Shown here: positions 1-11,920 of the stretch, one piece after another | How the letters are laid out: every line of letters starts with the position of its first letter | Numbering within the stretch: position 1 is the first letter of the stretch | DNA from: Ophiothrix spiculata | Taxonomy: Eukaryota; Echinodermata; Ophiuroidea; Amphilepidida; Ophiotrichidae | Strand: one strand, 5' to 3' | Assembly (NCBI GenBank): GCA_000969725.1 | Contig: JXSR01S018761.1 | DNA length: 49,418 nt | The notes under the pieces: model-generated | The model's database searches: none | Told to the model about the DNA's origin: nothing | What the model saw: the letters and a program-made list of their open reading frames with translations, nothing else | Translations under genes and position numbers: made by a program

Positions 1-429
1 TATAGGAATAGATGTAGATGTAGATTTGATACCTAAAAAGGATCAAAATTGATCCTTTTTGTCTCATATTTGATACTTTCTTTCTAAGAATGTATGTCGA
101 AAACACAATTTTAATATAACAAGCTTTGTTGAGACTTAAAATTTTAAATCTCTGAAAAGTCACATCACTAATTAGACTTAAAAGTAAATCTTTAGAGAGT
201 TCCCAGGTCAAAACACCACATCAAACTCCAAATTATGTCACATGCATCATTTCAAATTCAAAATAGCCGCAAAAATTGCCGTAAAAATAGTAGATTTTTA
301 TTAAAATCAACCAAAACAGCCTTTAAAAATGTTCATATCATAAATAATCAGAAGGAAATAGCAGTTAGGATCATACAACAACATAATTTCCCCCATACGT
401 GTATTATATTGTAGGCCTAAGTCTGTATC

Positions 430-2600
430 AAATGATCAAAATGGCGGCTGTTGTGAGATCCTAAAGAGCCAATAAAATATGATGAGCAAAAATTGGTTAG
501 AGAAACCGCTTCAAACAGTATCAAAAACACCAACTTTCAAAATAATCGATGGAAACTGGTTTTGAAACTGAGCATAGCAGTATATTCTATAAGGGTGTTA
601 GCATGTTTCATATCAATATGTGAAGCCTGTTCAGAGATCAAAAATGGCTGCCAAAATACGAATTTATGCAAAAAAATCGAAGTTAAAATGACTTTGAAAC
701 GGTATAAAAAACACTTAATGTTCAAAATAATGGCTTTGAGGGTAAGCAATAAGAAATTTCTTCTGAAATAAGGGTCAGGTCGGGTAATAATAGAATGTTT
801 CAAATTCAAACTGACGCCTGTTCTGAGGTCCAAAATGGCTACCTGAAAATGTGATTTTCAGACACAAAATGGGTTAAAGTGACTTTGGAACGGTATCAAA
901 AACAACAAATGTTCAAAATAATTGATGGGAAATGGCTTTGACGGTAACCAGAGGAATATTCTATCCAAGATAAGCTAGAGTGCAAGCATGTTTCAAATCT
1001 GTCATGGAGCCTATTCTGATATCTACTAAGGCTGCCAAAATGCGAATTTATGCACGAAATTTTTTAATAAATTGACTTTGAAACGTAAACGGTATCAAAA
1101 ACAACAAATGTTTAAAATAATCAATGAAAATGGCTTTGAGGGTAACATTAGAACATTTCTTCCAAAATAAGGATGTAAGCTTTTAACCCATTTTTTTTTC
1201 ACAAAAAAACATTTTGGCAGCCATTTTGGACCTCGGAACAGGTTCCATAGTGGATTTGAAGCAAGAAATACTCCTACGGTAGCTCACAAAGCCATTTCCA
1301 ACGAATATTCTGAACATGTTATGTTTTTGATACTGTCACACTGAGTTCCTAGTGCCCCTAAGGCCCTAACCCCGTTTTGCACATAAAATCATATTTTGGC
1401 GGGCATTTTGGATCTCAACGCAGATTCCATATTGGATTTGAAACATGCTAACACCATTATTTGGGAAGAAATATTGTTACCCTAAAAGCCATTTTCCACT
1501 GACGATTATTCTGAAAATTCGTGTTTTTGATGCTGTTTTAAAGTGCCTCTAATCAAATTTTGCACATAAAATTATATTTTGGCCGCCATTTTTTTTTATC
1601 TCAGCACAGGCTCCATATTGGATTTGAAACATGCCAACACCCTTATTTGGGAAGAAATGCTCCTACTGTTACCCTCCAAGCCATTTCCCAACGAGTATTC
1701 TGAAAATCTGTGTGTTTTTGATATTGTCTTAAAGTGTCTCTAATCCAATGTTGCACTAAAATTATATTTTGCTTAATTTTGCGGCCATCTTAGATCTCAG
1801 CAAAGGCTCCATATTGGATTTGAAACGAATCCTAGACATTTCATACCTGTTCACTTTCATCCCTTGGTCACTTCATACCCGTTTTTTCATACCTTTTTTG
1901 TGATAAATTGTGAATTTTGATTTAATTAAACTAAACTAACAATTTTTTGTCTTTGAAAATAAATAATTAGTCAAAACCAAAGTACTATTTAGAAAGAATT
2001 ATTTTCAAAGGAATTTTAAAAGCCAATTTCCGTGTTTTGTAAAGTTTTGGTAAAATCCGAAATTATGTCATTTCTGATCATTTGTCAGTGTTTGTGCAAA
2101 GATATTATTGAATTATATTTATTTTATGATTTTTTATTCACTCAACCTAAAAATATTAGCACGTTTACGTAAAATATTAGCTGGCAAAACATTCAGTGTA
2201 TGAATCTCGGGTATGAATATTGAACGGGTATGAAGTGTCTCGGGTATGAAATGTCCAGCTTCCTTTGAAACATGCTAACACCCTTATTTGGAAAGAAGTG
2301 CTCCTATTGTTACTTACAAAGCCATTTTCCATTGATTATTTTGAACATTTGGAGATTTTGATACTGTTTTGAAGTACCTCTATTTTTTGCCAATTTTGCA
2401 CATAAAAACATGTTTTGGCGGCCATTTTGGATCTCAAATCAAGCACCCTTTTGAATTTGATACAAGCTTACAATACATAGGGGTAAATGATTATGTTTTT
2501 ACCCTAAATGTTATTTTCTTTTGATTATATATGATATCAGTCATTTTGAAGGCTATTTTTGTCGATTATAATGAAAATTTGCTATTTTGGCGGCCATTGT
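430..2600. repeat. Head-to-head satellite array, units about 190 bp with AAAATGGCGGCC core
   Basis: Each unit contains a ggcggccattttggatctc core, the phrase attggatttgaaacatg, a ...acacccttatttgg phrase, a gccattttcca phrase and gtttttgatactgtttt. Cores occur near 436, 628, 819 and 1011 in one orientation and near 1221, 1402, 1585, 1781, 2419 and 2591 in the other. The arms meet near 1190. The gap between 1781 and 2419 is explained by a nested MITE. Short open frames here follow the repeat and are not genes. Confidence 0.85.
1830..2263. mobile_element. MITE with GACATTTCATACC terminal inverted repeats inside the satellite
   Basis: The left end reads ctagacatttcatacc and the right end ggtatgaaatgtccag, an inverted pair. 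Inner copies of the same words (cacttcatacccg near 1870, cgggtatgaatattg near 2210, gggtatgaagtgt near 2227) extend the symmetry. Removing the element restores the spacing of the surrounding satellite units. Confidence 0.8.
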
Positions 2601-3033
2601 TGTTGTTGTTTTTGGAATTTCCTCCTGTATGTAGGAGCACCTCTTCTTTGAAGAGTAGTAATGTTCAAACAAATAGATACACGATATAGTCACACAATAT
2701 AAACACACATACAATCACACAGTCACCATTTTGAATTTGAAATATATATAACACAATTTGGTGTCTTATATCCTAGAAGTGAACTTTTGGGCATTATAAA
2801 AGCTAGTTTGACCCAAAAAATGAACTTCTTAGAGAATAGTTGAAAATTGGCAACCATTTTGAATTTCAAAATGGCCGCCATACAAACATTGAAAAAAAGC
2901 CAAGCTAGCGAAATTACATAAGGAAACAGACTATCATCGATACAGGTGAGTTTTCTAAAGGTGTTTGGAGAAATCGGCAATTTTAGTTACTTTTTACGAT
3001 TTGTTTTAACCTTGTTGTTTCACCCCATAATTT
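2600..3033. other. No gene seen; degenerate satellite-like words
   Basis: The stretch contains isolated gccattttgaatttgaaa and aaaatggccgcc words that look like eroded members of the adjacent array. No exon or RNA gene is supported. Confidence 0.5.
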
Positions 3034-3041
3034 CCCTCTTG

Positions 3042-3193
3042 CAGGGGTGTGCGAGTCAGGTGATAAAAAGAGCTGAAAAAACTGAAAATGGTGAGAAAAT
3101 GCTAAAAACAGGCTGAAAATGAAAGAAAAAGGTGAAGTTATGACTCTTTTGAAGCCATTAAGATGGCTAAAAAGCTGAACTCTCAGACCCCTG
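3042..3193. mobile_element. Small hAT-like MITE (CAGGGGTGTG / CAGACCCCTG ends)
   Basis: The ends caggggtgtg and cagacccctg form a short inverted repeat beginning with CAGGG, as in hAT elements. The interior (ctgaaaatg, gtgaagt words) resembles the element at 45135-45274. A clean 8-bp target duplication was not found. Confidence 0.55.
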
Positions 3194-3579
3194 CTCTTTA
3201 TTCGAAGCCCTGCCCTCCTTCCGAAATATAAACCTTGCTATCTAGATAACATTTTAACTATTTTAGCTTCTTTAGTTCATTTAGCTCGATGAATTAGTGA
3301 TTTTTGTTCCTTATTATGAACAGGGTCCTACATCATTACTAATGTTTTGGTGTTGTAATCTACTTGGGCTGATGATGTTTTAGGAAAAGAAACTTTACAT
3401 ATCAACGAAACATGACTTATCAGTCTATATTATATCAAAGAATACATTTGAATGATAAATAGGCCTAATCACGTCAATTTACACAAAATATGCTATTTCT
3501 TGTCATCTGATGAGACAAAATTTTGAATCTGAAGGTAGAAAGTTAGTTCTAAAGTTGGAGAACTGTGGACATCTTGATC

Positions 3580-4316
3580 TTAGGTTGGGGTAAGTGGTAC
3601 ACTTACATTTTCAGAAAGTGGTTTTGCTCTTTAACTCAGCAACACATAATTAAATCCATATAAAAGTAGACTATACATTTCTAGAAGTGAATTTCCATAC
3701 TGAACATGCTGGTCAGGTCATTTTTGGATCAAAATGTGAAATTTTGGCCCTAAGGTCCAAAAATCATGTTTTTGGCCCCAAAATTTACAGGAAAGCTAAC
3801 TACACTTTGCTTTGGTAAAATTTTTAACTGTTTTACTTTTTAGAACCTAGAAAGCAATATCTAGGAACTGTTTTTTCAAATTTTTGATTTTTTTCTTCTT
3901 TTTTGACATATTGCCAAAAATAGGTAAAAATCCCACTGCTGACACCAAAATTTGTGGCAGCAGTGGGATTTTTGACATTTTTCGACCAATTTTTGACAAT
4001 ATCTCAAAAACTAAGAAAAAAATCAAAAATTTGACAAAAGCGTTCCTAGATTTTGCTTTCTAGATTCTAAAAAGTAAAAAGGTTTGAAATTTCACGAAAG
4101 CAAAATTAAGTTAGCTTTCCCGTAAAATGTTGGGCCAAATAACATGATTTTTGGACCTAGGGCCAAAATGACACATTTTGGTCCAAAAATGACCTTACCA
4201 TCATGTTCAGTATGCAAATCCGCTTCTAGAAATATACACTTTTATTTGGATTTAATCATCCGTTGCTGAGTTACAGAGCATAAAATATTTCAGAAAACAA
4301 AGGGTTGACAGGGCCC
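3580..4316. mobile_element. Long-hairpin MITE of the TTAA / GGGCCCTGTCAACC family
   Basis: Almost the whole element is an imperfect inverted repeat. For example, ctttaactcagcaac at about 3630 mirrors gttgctgagttacag near 4264, and the centre holds aaatcccactgctg / cagcagtgggattt. The right end reads gttgacagggccc followed by TTAA (4317-4320). The left end is degraded. Confidence 0.75.
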
Positions 4317-4330
4317 TTAAGTACGAAGAA

Positions 4331-4655
4331 CTAGAGAGCTCGTGTGGTCTAGTGGAACAGTGCAGGACTCCGAATCATGAGGTCGCGAGTTCGAGCCCCG
4401 CTACGGCCAACGGGTTATGTCCTTGTATTGGGCAAGACATTTAATCTTGATTGCTTCGTCGACCCAAGCGCATTGGGGAGCTGTTAGGGGAATATTACAA
4501 TCTAAGTTCCAATAGGTCGGCGTCTTAAGATTGCGATCTAGTTGAGGTGAGATGGTTGGGATGATTTCCTAATAACAGCGTAATAATGTCAAGCGCTATG
4601 ATACTACGGTGAATAGCGCAGTATAAATACTGGATATTATAAATATTGGATATTA
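4331..4655 (+). mobile_element. tRNA-derived SINE with CR1/L2-like tail
   Basis: The head is tRNA-like, with an A box (tggtctagtgg) and a B box (gagttcgagcccc). A central part with gggcaagacatt and cattggggagctgtt follows, then a tail with gaatagcgcagtataaatac. A second copy lies at 22534. The tRNA-like head is not an annotated tRNA gene: it has no clear acceptor-stem closure and is joined to the repeat body. Confidence 0.85.
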
Positions 4656-4669
4656 TTAGAAAAAACTCT

Positions 4670-5080
4670 GGGATTCACCGTCTTATGAGGCCCAGTTCAT
4701 CCCATCTAACCTATAAGGACCTGGTTATTTTTTCTCACTTAGGCCTATGCATATGTATGACGACCCTGGTGAATCCCATAGCACCACGGGGCGTCGGTTC
4801 ACAGCTCACTTATGAAAACCCTACAATCCCATCTCCTCTTAAGTCCAAAACAAATTAGTTATGATCGATCACAAAATCGCTGCCATGCCAGCGCCTGCTC
4901 AGTGGCTTGACATAGTGATAATTGGATGGTTGCGATGTGAGAGGTCTCGGGTTCGAATCCAGGTGAAAATCTGATATGCAGATTTTCGTGGAGAAAGTTT
5001 GTAAACGAAGAAGTGGTCAAAAGTGTTATGGGGTGGATCCCATCTCACCTATGAGAACCCTAGTCATGACCTAGGCCCTA
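4670..5080 (+). mobile_element. Second SINE type, two related segments
   Basis: At 4889-5075 a head with a B box (gggttcgaatcc) leads to a body ending gtggatcccatctcacctatgagaaccct. A related body without a clear head lies at 4670-4857 (tgaatcccatagcacc, cacttatgaaaaccct). This suggests an older copy next to a younger one. Confidence 0.55.
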
Positions 5081-5408
5081 TTGAGTCAGAGAGAAGATGC
5101 TTTTCATCTTTCATATGACAAAATCATATCAAGCTCCTTTAATTGCATGCTGATGTCACAAAGACTCTACTCTGCATTTTTTGATAAAATCAATTTTTTG
5201 AATAAATGAAGTGCTAACAAACTATAAATATTACACAAATCAACATCATTTATTGTTTTTCAATAATCAATATCAAACAATTTCTTCACATAATCAAAAA
5301 ATTATATAAAAATTCATTGTAATAAATAATATAAACACTTTACATAAATGATAGACATTCTAAATTACAGAAACATTCATGCATACATATAAGGGTTAAG
5401 GTGATCTT
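5081..5408. other. AT-rich intergenic sequence, nothing supported
   Basis: Low-complexity AT-rich sequence with no exon-like open frame flanked by splice sites and no repeat structure that I could define. Confidence 0.5.
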
Positions 5409-5545
5409 TTTATAGGCAAAATAATAATTTATTGGACAGTGTAAACAAAAAATCAGAGTGCAGGGCCCCATCGTTTACAAATGCACCCCCTGCCATGGAT
5501 TTTCGTTTAAATTGTCCAATAAATATTTATTTTGCTTATTGGATG
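5409..5545. mobile_element. Small palindromic MITE (TTTATTGGACAGTGTAAAC ends)
   Basis: The words tttattggacagtgtaaac and gtttaaattgtccaataaa form an inverted pair around a centre containing cagggcccca. A close second copy lies at 14303-14426. Confidence 0.75.
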
Positions 5546-7100
5546 AATAGGTAAGGCCACAAGAAGATATCAGGACCTTCCCATCATGCCTTGCTTCCAA
5601 ATGTATTTTTGTAAGGGTTATAATTAGAGGGTTTAGGGATGAAACAAAGAACAATAGCAGACCTCATCAAAATTTTAAATTTCAGATATAACTTCCTGCT
5701 CCCCCTAGAAATCTAATGGTTCGCCCCTAAACTGTTTGCCTGAACCTCCACACTAAAGTTACCATTTTTGTTTTCTTTTTTCCAATAAAAACTGTAAAAA
5801 TGAGCTCAGAGTTTCCAATTTTGAATTATTAAGTTGTACACTTTAAACAATTAAACTGTATTGAATCATACACAATGTATGCCCCCCCCCCAAAAAAAAA
5901 ATGTACAAGCTGTCTAAAAATGATCTAACCAGTTGCTTTTGATTTTCTAAAAAAAATAGAGAGAGTTTAATAATTTCAAATATTTTTTTAATACGTAGAA
6001 TCATATATTAGCTTATTGCATGAGAGTTAGAAGAAAATTTATAATTTTTTTCTGAAAGGTATATCCTTTTAATGATAATCAGAGCAATTTCAGTTTTTTA
6101 ACAAATGTTGTAAATATCATCCTCATCGAGGCTATTTTCTATAACATGGTATCAAAAGGGGGTGGTTATACCTCCCCTTTAAGCTTTGATATTGACAACC
6201 AATTAGCACCATAGTGTAGCTTTGGGTCCCTTCTATCCATAATTACCAAAATAATTACAACTATTAATCAAGGTGGTCTTGAGTATTTGTGATATCATAA
6301 AGTATAATCAATCTGAAAATTCAAAATTTGCTACAAAAGTCCTTAATATCAAAATTTCACTGAGTGCTTTGCTTCTTAAAAAGGGAAATAGTAATTTCAA
6401 CACGACCTGTAAGTTTCAGCACTGTAACATCTTAAGTATTTTTCAAAGTGACAGCAAAATATATGCAGACTGGCCGGGACTCTCCCCTCAACACCTAAAC
6501 ATTGACAGTTCTTTGTGAGTACATTCAAACGTATGAGAGATAAATTAGTTTAGTGCTCAAACAAACATTTGGACAAAAAAACACCATGTTTTCTCTAAGA
6601 GCATACAATTTCCAAGAGAAACATTCTGTTGTCATTAAATGTCATTCTTATAAAAGTTAAAACTACACAAATATTATTATCTTACTTTATTCACATCATA
6701 GTGAAAATAAAATTCTGAAAAGCCTGCTACATCTGGGTATAAATCATTTTGATACAGCGTGTACACAGTATTATATGAATGATAAATAAAAAAAGGTCAT
6801 TCCATTCTTAACACATTAATAACAAACTGAAAGTGAATGTATCAAATGCTACATTTTTCTGCACCATTAAATGATATAATGTAAAATCAAAAATCAGTAC
6901 TGTTTTTAACAACATGATTAGATAATAATTTGATTACACTGGGTCAAATCAAAATATACAAATAATTTTTCTAAATATAAAAATACACTTTATTTTTTTA
7001 TTTGAAAACATAAAACTATGAGAGCAGAGAAAAATAGCTAGAATAATTATCTATATTGCAGAATAATAGATAGATCACTAACATTGAAAAAATGTATCCT
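5546..7100. other. AT-rich intergenic sequence with a poly-C/poly-A tract
   Basis: A C run followed by an A run starts at 5883. No exon, RNA gene or defined mobile element could be supported here. Confidence 0.5.
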
Positions 7101-7103
7101 ATA

Positions 7104-7574
7104 GGGTCATTTCGGGGAAGTTCGCTCTGTCAGGGAAGTTCACTCTCTTAGATTTCTGAAATTCATAAAAAACATCTAAACATTGAGTTGTACATATAAT
7201 AATGAACATTGAGGGCAGTCACAGTTTAAGTTGGGTAAGATCGCCATCATCAACATGAATAGTGAAAGAAATTAACAGTATCTAGTAAAATGTGTATATT
7301 ACGAAAGAGTGAATTTACCCGACTGCAATATGCATGCTATAGTGTGGCGACATGATGAACTCATCCTAGGGGTTGTGAACATACCCAACCAACTCGTTTG
7401 TCTTTTTCCAACAATTTAGGTGGTAAATATCTAATCTGAACCTATGAGGTGCTTCCTTATTATAGATAGCACCCCTTGGTCATCAAAAATATATAGTTTG
7501 TTAAATCACATTGAAGAAAAGTGTATTTTAATGATATCACTTTTAGAAAGAGGTGAACTTCCCCGAAATGACCC
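7104..7574. mobile_element. MITE with GGGTCATTTCGGGGAAGTTC inverted ends, TA target site
   Basis: The left end gggtcatttcggggaagttc and right end gaacttccccgaaatgaccc are perfect inverted copies over 20 bases, flanked by TA on both sides (7102-7103 and 7575-7576). A TA target and short TIR fit a Tc1/mariner-type non-autonomous element. A second internal gaagttcactc word lies just inside the left end. Confidence 0.85.
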
Positions 7575-7579
7575 TATTC

Positions 7580-8296
7580 TAAAAACCTAGGACTGCTGCA
7601 GTGTGAAGTACAGAAAGCAGTCACTAAAAGTTATGAGTTGTAGCATTTCTCATGTCTGCATGTATATACCTTAGTTTCCCATTTTTATACAGGAAGTCTG
7701 TTCAAATGCTTCGTAAATTATTTCATTCAAAGACATGGGTTTTAGTTTACAAAATTGTAATTGATGAAAGAAGTTACTTAATTAGTATTACCACACAAAA
7801 GAGACCCGTACGGGATAGGCTATTGTCTTCTATAAAAGCAAAGTAACCATGTTTTTTTGCTTTTGATTTCGATGGTGTAAACACAAAAGACTCGTTACAG
7901 ATTCTCTCAAGTAGGGATTACCTAAACTTATTGACTCCAGTGAATAGAATCAGTAATGGGTTCACACAATGTTTAACAAAAGCTTTCAATGCATTTACAA
8001 ATCATTTGAACTGGGTTAGTGCTTTATAAATTGTCAGCCCCCTGAAATAGAAATAAGTTACTTAAAATAGCATTTTAATCAAGAATTTCAGAGGTACATC
8101 TATAATAGGTATAATATATATCATTTCTTTATCATATTGAAAGAACTTTTATTACTATAAGATAGACAGAAATAATAATAGAATACATTCAATTGTATGG
8201 GATGGGTATCAATATTTCAGAGGAGTGTCAACTGTCAAGAGAATTTCTTTTATACATAATACTTTGTCTAATTTAACAGACTCTATAATTTACACA
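7580..8296. other. Intergenic sequence, nothing supported
   Basis: AT-rich sequence with no recognisable coding segment, RNA gene or clear repeat. Confidence 0.45.
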
Positions 8297-8509
8297 TACT
8301 GTAAACAGGGATATTTTTGCAAGCAGAATTTTTTACAAAAGGTGACAATCATGACCTTTTCGCATGTGTTAAATTAGCATTTATAAGCTTCATTACATAG
8401 ACCTACACATAAAATGAATATATTCAAGGGGTGTTATATTTGCTGTTACATGATGATTTCGCGAAATCATGAAAATTAAACCCCTGCGAAAATAACCCCG
8501 TTTACAGTA
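8297..8509. mobile_element. MITE with TACTGTAAACAGGG ends
   Basis: The ends tactgtaaacagggatattt and aataaccccgtttacagta form an inverted repeat, and both arms go on into ttttgc / gcgaaa words. The TA at each end could be a target duplication. A diverged relative lies at 41344-41492. Confidence 0.8.
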
Positions 8510-9310
8510 GCTGCTTATTTTATACAAAAATAAATCTTCTAAATAATGATTAACAACTGCACCTTTTATGACAGAAGTAAAATCTGCTCAACAAAGTTAA
8601 AACACAGTATGTGCATTAAAGATCATTTGCATGCTACTTCCTTTTCCCTTGGAGAAATCCTGTAGGAATAAGCAGACGACCAATTCTTTTACATAACTTA
8701 AGGCAGTATCTGCTTTATATATCAAACACATGTACATACAACCTTCTAACATGGGATTGGGTTGAAGTGAAATTACATGCTTAATGGAAGTATCTGCTAT
8801 GCTTTATGAATGCACATACTGCGTTTTTACTTTGTGGGGCAGTAATGCATGTATGCTGAAGTTTTCCATGTTCATGAGGTGAAGCCAAGGGAGTTGGACA
8901 ATTACGATTTTTTATACAATTTCATGAGCATCAATTACGTCTCAACAGTTGAAGAGCTTATTTGAAAAAAAAATAAATAAATAAACACTATCCCAAAATT
9001 AAGCTTTTTTGGTCACTCTAGGCCTACGGCCTGCATTAACTAGAATTTAATATCAAAATATTGTTTGCGAAAAGAAACATATTCACTAGTATTATTACAA
9101 GCTAACACTTATGTTATTTGCAAAAAACGTTAAATGCCATACTTGCAGTCGGTATATTCATTGCAACCCCAAGATGGCGCTTATCAGCTGTTGCGAATAA
9201 GCTCTTCGGTTATCAATCTAATTCATACACAGTGATGATTATGATTTAATTGTAAAGAAATACAATAACATGATTACTTCATTTTGTGATATTTTCTACC
9301 AAGAATATGT
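8510..9310. other. Intergenic sequence, nothing supported
   Basis: AT-rich, with a short A-rich run near 8965. No coding exon or repeat structure was recognised. Confidence 0.45.
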
Positions 9311-9401
9311 TATACAAATATTGACTGCTCATGAGGGCAATAGTAATGATTATATACACCATATATAGATTCCTGTCCTCTGATTGGTTAAAAGTGAGGG
9401 C

Positions 9402-10487
9402 CAGGGGCCGTATTCATAAAGCACACTTAAGTGCAACTTTTTAAAGAGTTTCCCTTAAATCTGATGAATTTTAAGACAAACTCTTAGAGTTGCACTTAAA
9501 TGAACAAATTTTAAGGGAATCCCTTAACTCTTAAGATTTTAAGGGCAACTTTTAAGGGGACCTTGGAGCACCCTTAAGAGTTGCCCTTAAATCACATGGG
9601 TGTTCTATAGCATACGAGGGGGTATCAAAAAGTTTTAAACTTTACCCAGAAGAAATGGCGCCAGGAACAAAATTTCAATATGAGATACTTTAGTCATCTT
9701 TACATAGTCAATGTGCAAAGTAACACATTTCTCCCACTTTTAACTGATTGTCTACAGACCATTATTGTAGGGATCCTCTTTATTGGAAATATCTGATTTT
9801 AGATTTCAATGAAAATTAACATTTCCAGGTCGGTCATGTTTTATTACACCATTAAGACGTCATTCATGGACCGATTTCCATAATTTTGGTATCAATGGAT
9901 AGAAGAAACCCTACCCATTACTATGGTATCAAACAATTGAACTTTGGTGATGCCAATAATATTTACTGGGCTATATAACATTTCAAATACAGGAATTAAT
10001 TACGCCGCATGTCTCAATTTCCTCAATGCAGCTTGTATTTTAAGCGGGTAGGTAGATGACATCAATCACCCCCTGTAAAGAAATTAAAACTACCTATGAG
10101 ACAATTTTTGCACCATAATGTACATAAAGACGAGTGACAATTCTGACAAAATTTCATTGATAAAGCTCAATCCCTTCTGGGTAAAGTTTAAAACTTTTTG
10201 ATACCCCTCGTATATTTCACAAGATTTTCTTTTTCATACAAGAAAACACATCCAGGGTGACTAAAGAGAGTCAGTTTAATCCTGGGATATATTTTTTACA
10301 AATTTTTGCACTTAAAATTGTAGTTAAAAAGAACAAAAATGACGCACTGCAATAAAGCAGAAATTGAGCTCCAAAGTTAAGAGAAACACTTAAGTGTAAG
10401 TGAATCACTTAAGTGTTTCACTTAAACTTACACTTAAGTGTAAAAGTTGCACTTAAGTGTAAGGAAGTTTTATGAATACGGCCCCTG
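9402..10487. mobile_element. Foldback element, CAGGGGCCGTATTCATAAA ends
   Basis: The 19-base ends are perfect inverted copies. Both arms go on with many cacttaag/cttaagtg words, so the arms are themselves internally repetitive. A diverged copy lies at about 14529-15372. The CAGGG start is hAT-like, but no matching 8-bp flanks were found. Confidence 0.85.
9613..10212. mobile_element. Nested mariner-like MITE, TACGAGGGG...CCCCTCGTA
   Basis: Inverted ends of about 39 bases (tacgagggggtatcaaaaag and onward, mirrored at the right end) contain ctttacccagaag / cttctgggtaaag. TA lies at both ends, which fits a Tc1/mariner-type target site. No transposase frame was found in the roughly 600 bases. Confidence 0.85.
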
Positions 10488-10771
10488 GATTTAACTAGGC
10501 CCTATAAATTAACTATGCCTGGGGCATATTTTTCACTCAGCCCGCTCAATGCATTTTGCGTCGTGTAACTCGAGCTTCAAGCGCACGATTATAAGCATTC
10601 ATGGTCAACCACGCGCTGCAGTGCGTAAGCTAGTTATCTTGTGCGCACAATAAGACGCAGACAGCTCTGAAAGGAGAAACAAATATCTTAAATTATCATC
10701 GGGCGCTTTGAGTGCTAAAATGGTTCTTTTAACCAACCACAGGACAAAAATCTATATATTCGGTAAATAAA

Positions 10772-10915
10772 ACAAATATTGACTGCTTTTAGTTCGGGGT
10801 ATAGTTTAAATTATTTCCCCTCAGTGATCTCAGAACCATGAATATGGTTCATGATTTTGAGATCACCCCGGGAAAATAATTTAAACCATGCCCCTCAAAG
10901 CAGTCAATATTTGTA
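10772..10915. mobile_element. Palindromic element, ACAAATATTGACTGCTTT ends
   Basis: Arms of about 55 bases are inverted copies: caaatattgactgctttt with aaagcagtcaatatttg, and ttaaattatttccc with ggaaaataatttaa. The centre holds ccatgaatatgg. It shares its end word with level 1 of the nested set and with the elements near 28.1 kb. Confidence 0.8.
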
Positions 10916-10929
10916 TACTATTACCACAA

Positions 10930-11289
10930 AGTAATCTTAAGACTATAATTTATTTTTCAAGACCAAAGGTATAGGGAAATAGTATGATCATCTCAAGATT
11001 ACTGAGGGGGAATAGCTTTTACTATTGCCAAAATGAAAGAGCAATCAATATTTATTTTATATATACCGTATTTTGTTTAGAGAGGGCAATAATTACTTAC
11101 TATTGACTGGTTCAAATCAAGCTAATCGGTATATAAATCTATAACTATTAGCTCAAACAATAAATGTTGTTGGCAGCTAGCATCTGATCTCCTCTCTAGT
11201 TAAATGCTGCTTTGTGCTTTGTCGTAACAGGATTTATGACTATAAGGTAAAGTCGAAACCGAAGCTTATTTGCTAACGGCCGTGGTGCC
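10930..11289. other. Intergenic sequence, nothing further
   Basis: Apart from the right arm of the outermost nested element (to about 11058), no gene or repeat could be defined. Confidence 0.4.
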
Positions 11290-11557
11290 CATCTCCATTT
11301 CCTTAGCGTTTAGGCCAGACTCCACTACTGTGTATGTCTGTGGGGGTACGCCACTCCTCCCGCACAAACGAGTCTGATTTACCTTCCCAGTACTTTTTAC
11401 ATACCGGTACCCATTTCTGACACCTGGGTGGGGAGGAACAATGTGGACAAAGAGTCTTGCTCAAGGACTCAACACTGCAGTGACACGACCGGGGCTTGAA
11501 CCCACAACCTCTCGATTATGAGTCCAATGCTCTAACCACTGCGCCACAGTGCTCCAC
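11290..11557 (-). mobile_element. tRNA-derived SINE on the minus strand
   Basis: On the minus strand the head starts at 11557 and has an A box (tggcgcagtgg) and a B box (gggttcaagcccc). The body contains cttgagcaagactctttgtc. The far end is approximate. Confidence 0.8.
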
Positions 11558-11559
11558 TA

Positions 11560-11918
11560 TATGACTATAGCAAAAATAAGGAAAGCTTAAAATATAAAAA
11601 GATTCTTGCACTCATATGCAGAAATAAATTAATTCAGCCTCACGTTGAGAAGTCATTATTTCTACCTATAAATACTATATCTAAATGTCTGGGCACTAAT
11701 TCTAGATAGTTTTTGGCAAAGAGAATTACTCAAGGAAATTATAAAGAGGGATCTGTTTTCAAAATGAACTAGTAGGAAAATTAGTGTACTTTGATCAGAG
11801 CAAGTCCCAATACACGTACTTGAAATGCAGATATCGTTTTCACATGAAACAAAATGTACACGCTGTATATTTGTCAAGTGAAGATTTATGTGATCCATGT
11901 GGATATCTCCAAACTCCA
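11560..11918. other. Intergenic sequence, nothing supported
   Basis: Two short opposing open frames overlap here, with no family resemblance and no splice context. Confidence 0.45.
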
Positions 11919-11920
11919 TA

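Larger units (their letters stand above)
9313..11058. mobile_element. Nested set of four inverted-repeat elements
   Basis: Four levels of inverted pairs lie one inside another. Level 1: acaaatattgactgctcatg (9314) with gagcaatcaatatttatttt (11039). Level 2: atatagattcctgtcc (9362) with ggacaaaaatctatat (10742). Level 3: caggggccgtattcataaa (9402) with tttatgaatacggcccctg (ends 10487). Level 4: tacgagggggtatcaaaaag (9613) with ctttttgatacccctcgta (ends 10212). The simplest reading is successive insertion, innermost last. Levels 1 and 2 could be parts of one older element. Confidence 0.75.

Noticed and set aside
4331-4410. True tRNA gene
   Set aside because: A and B boxes are present, but the sequence continues directly into a repeat body found again at 22534. 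It is a SINE head, as are the similar heads at 4889, 11557 (minus) and 15904.
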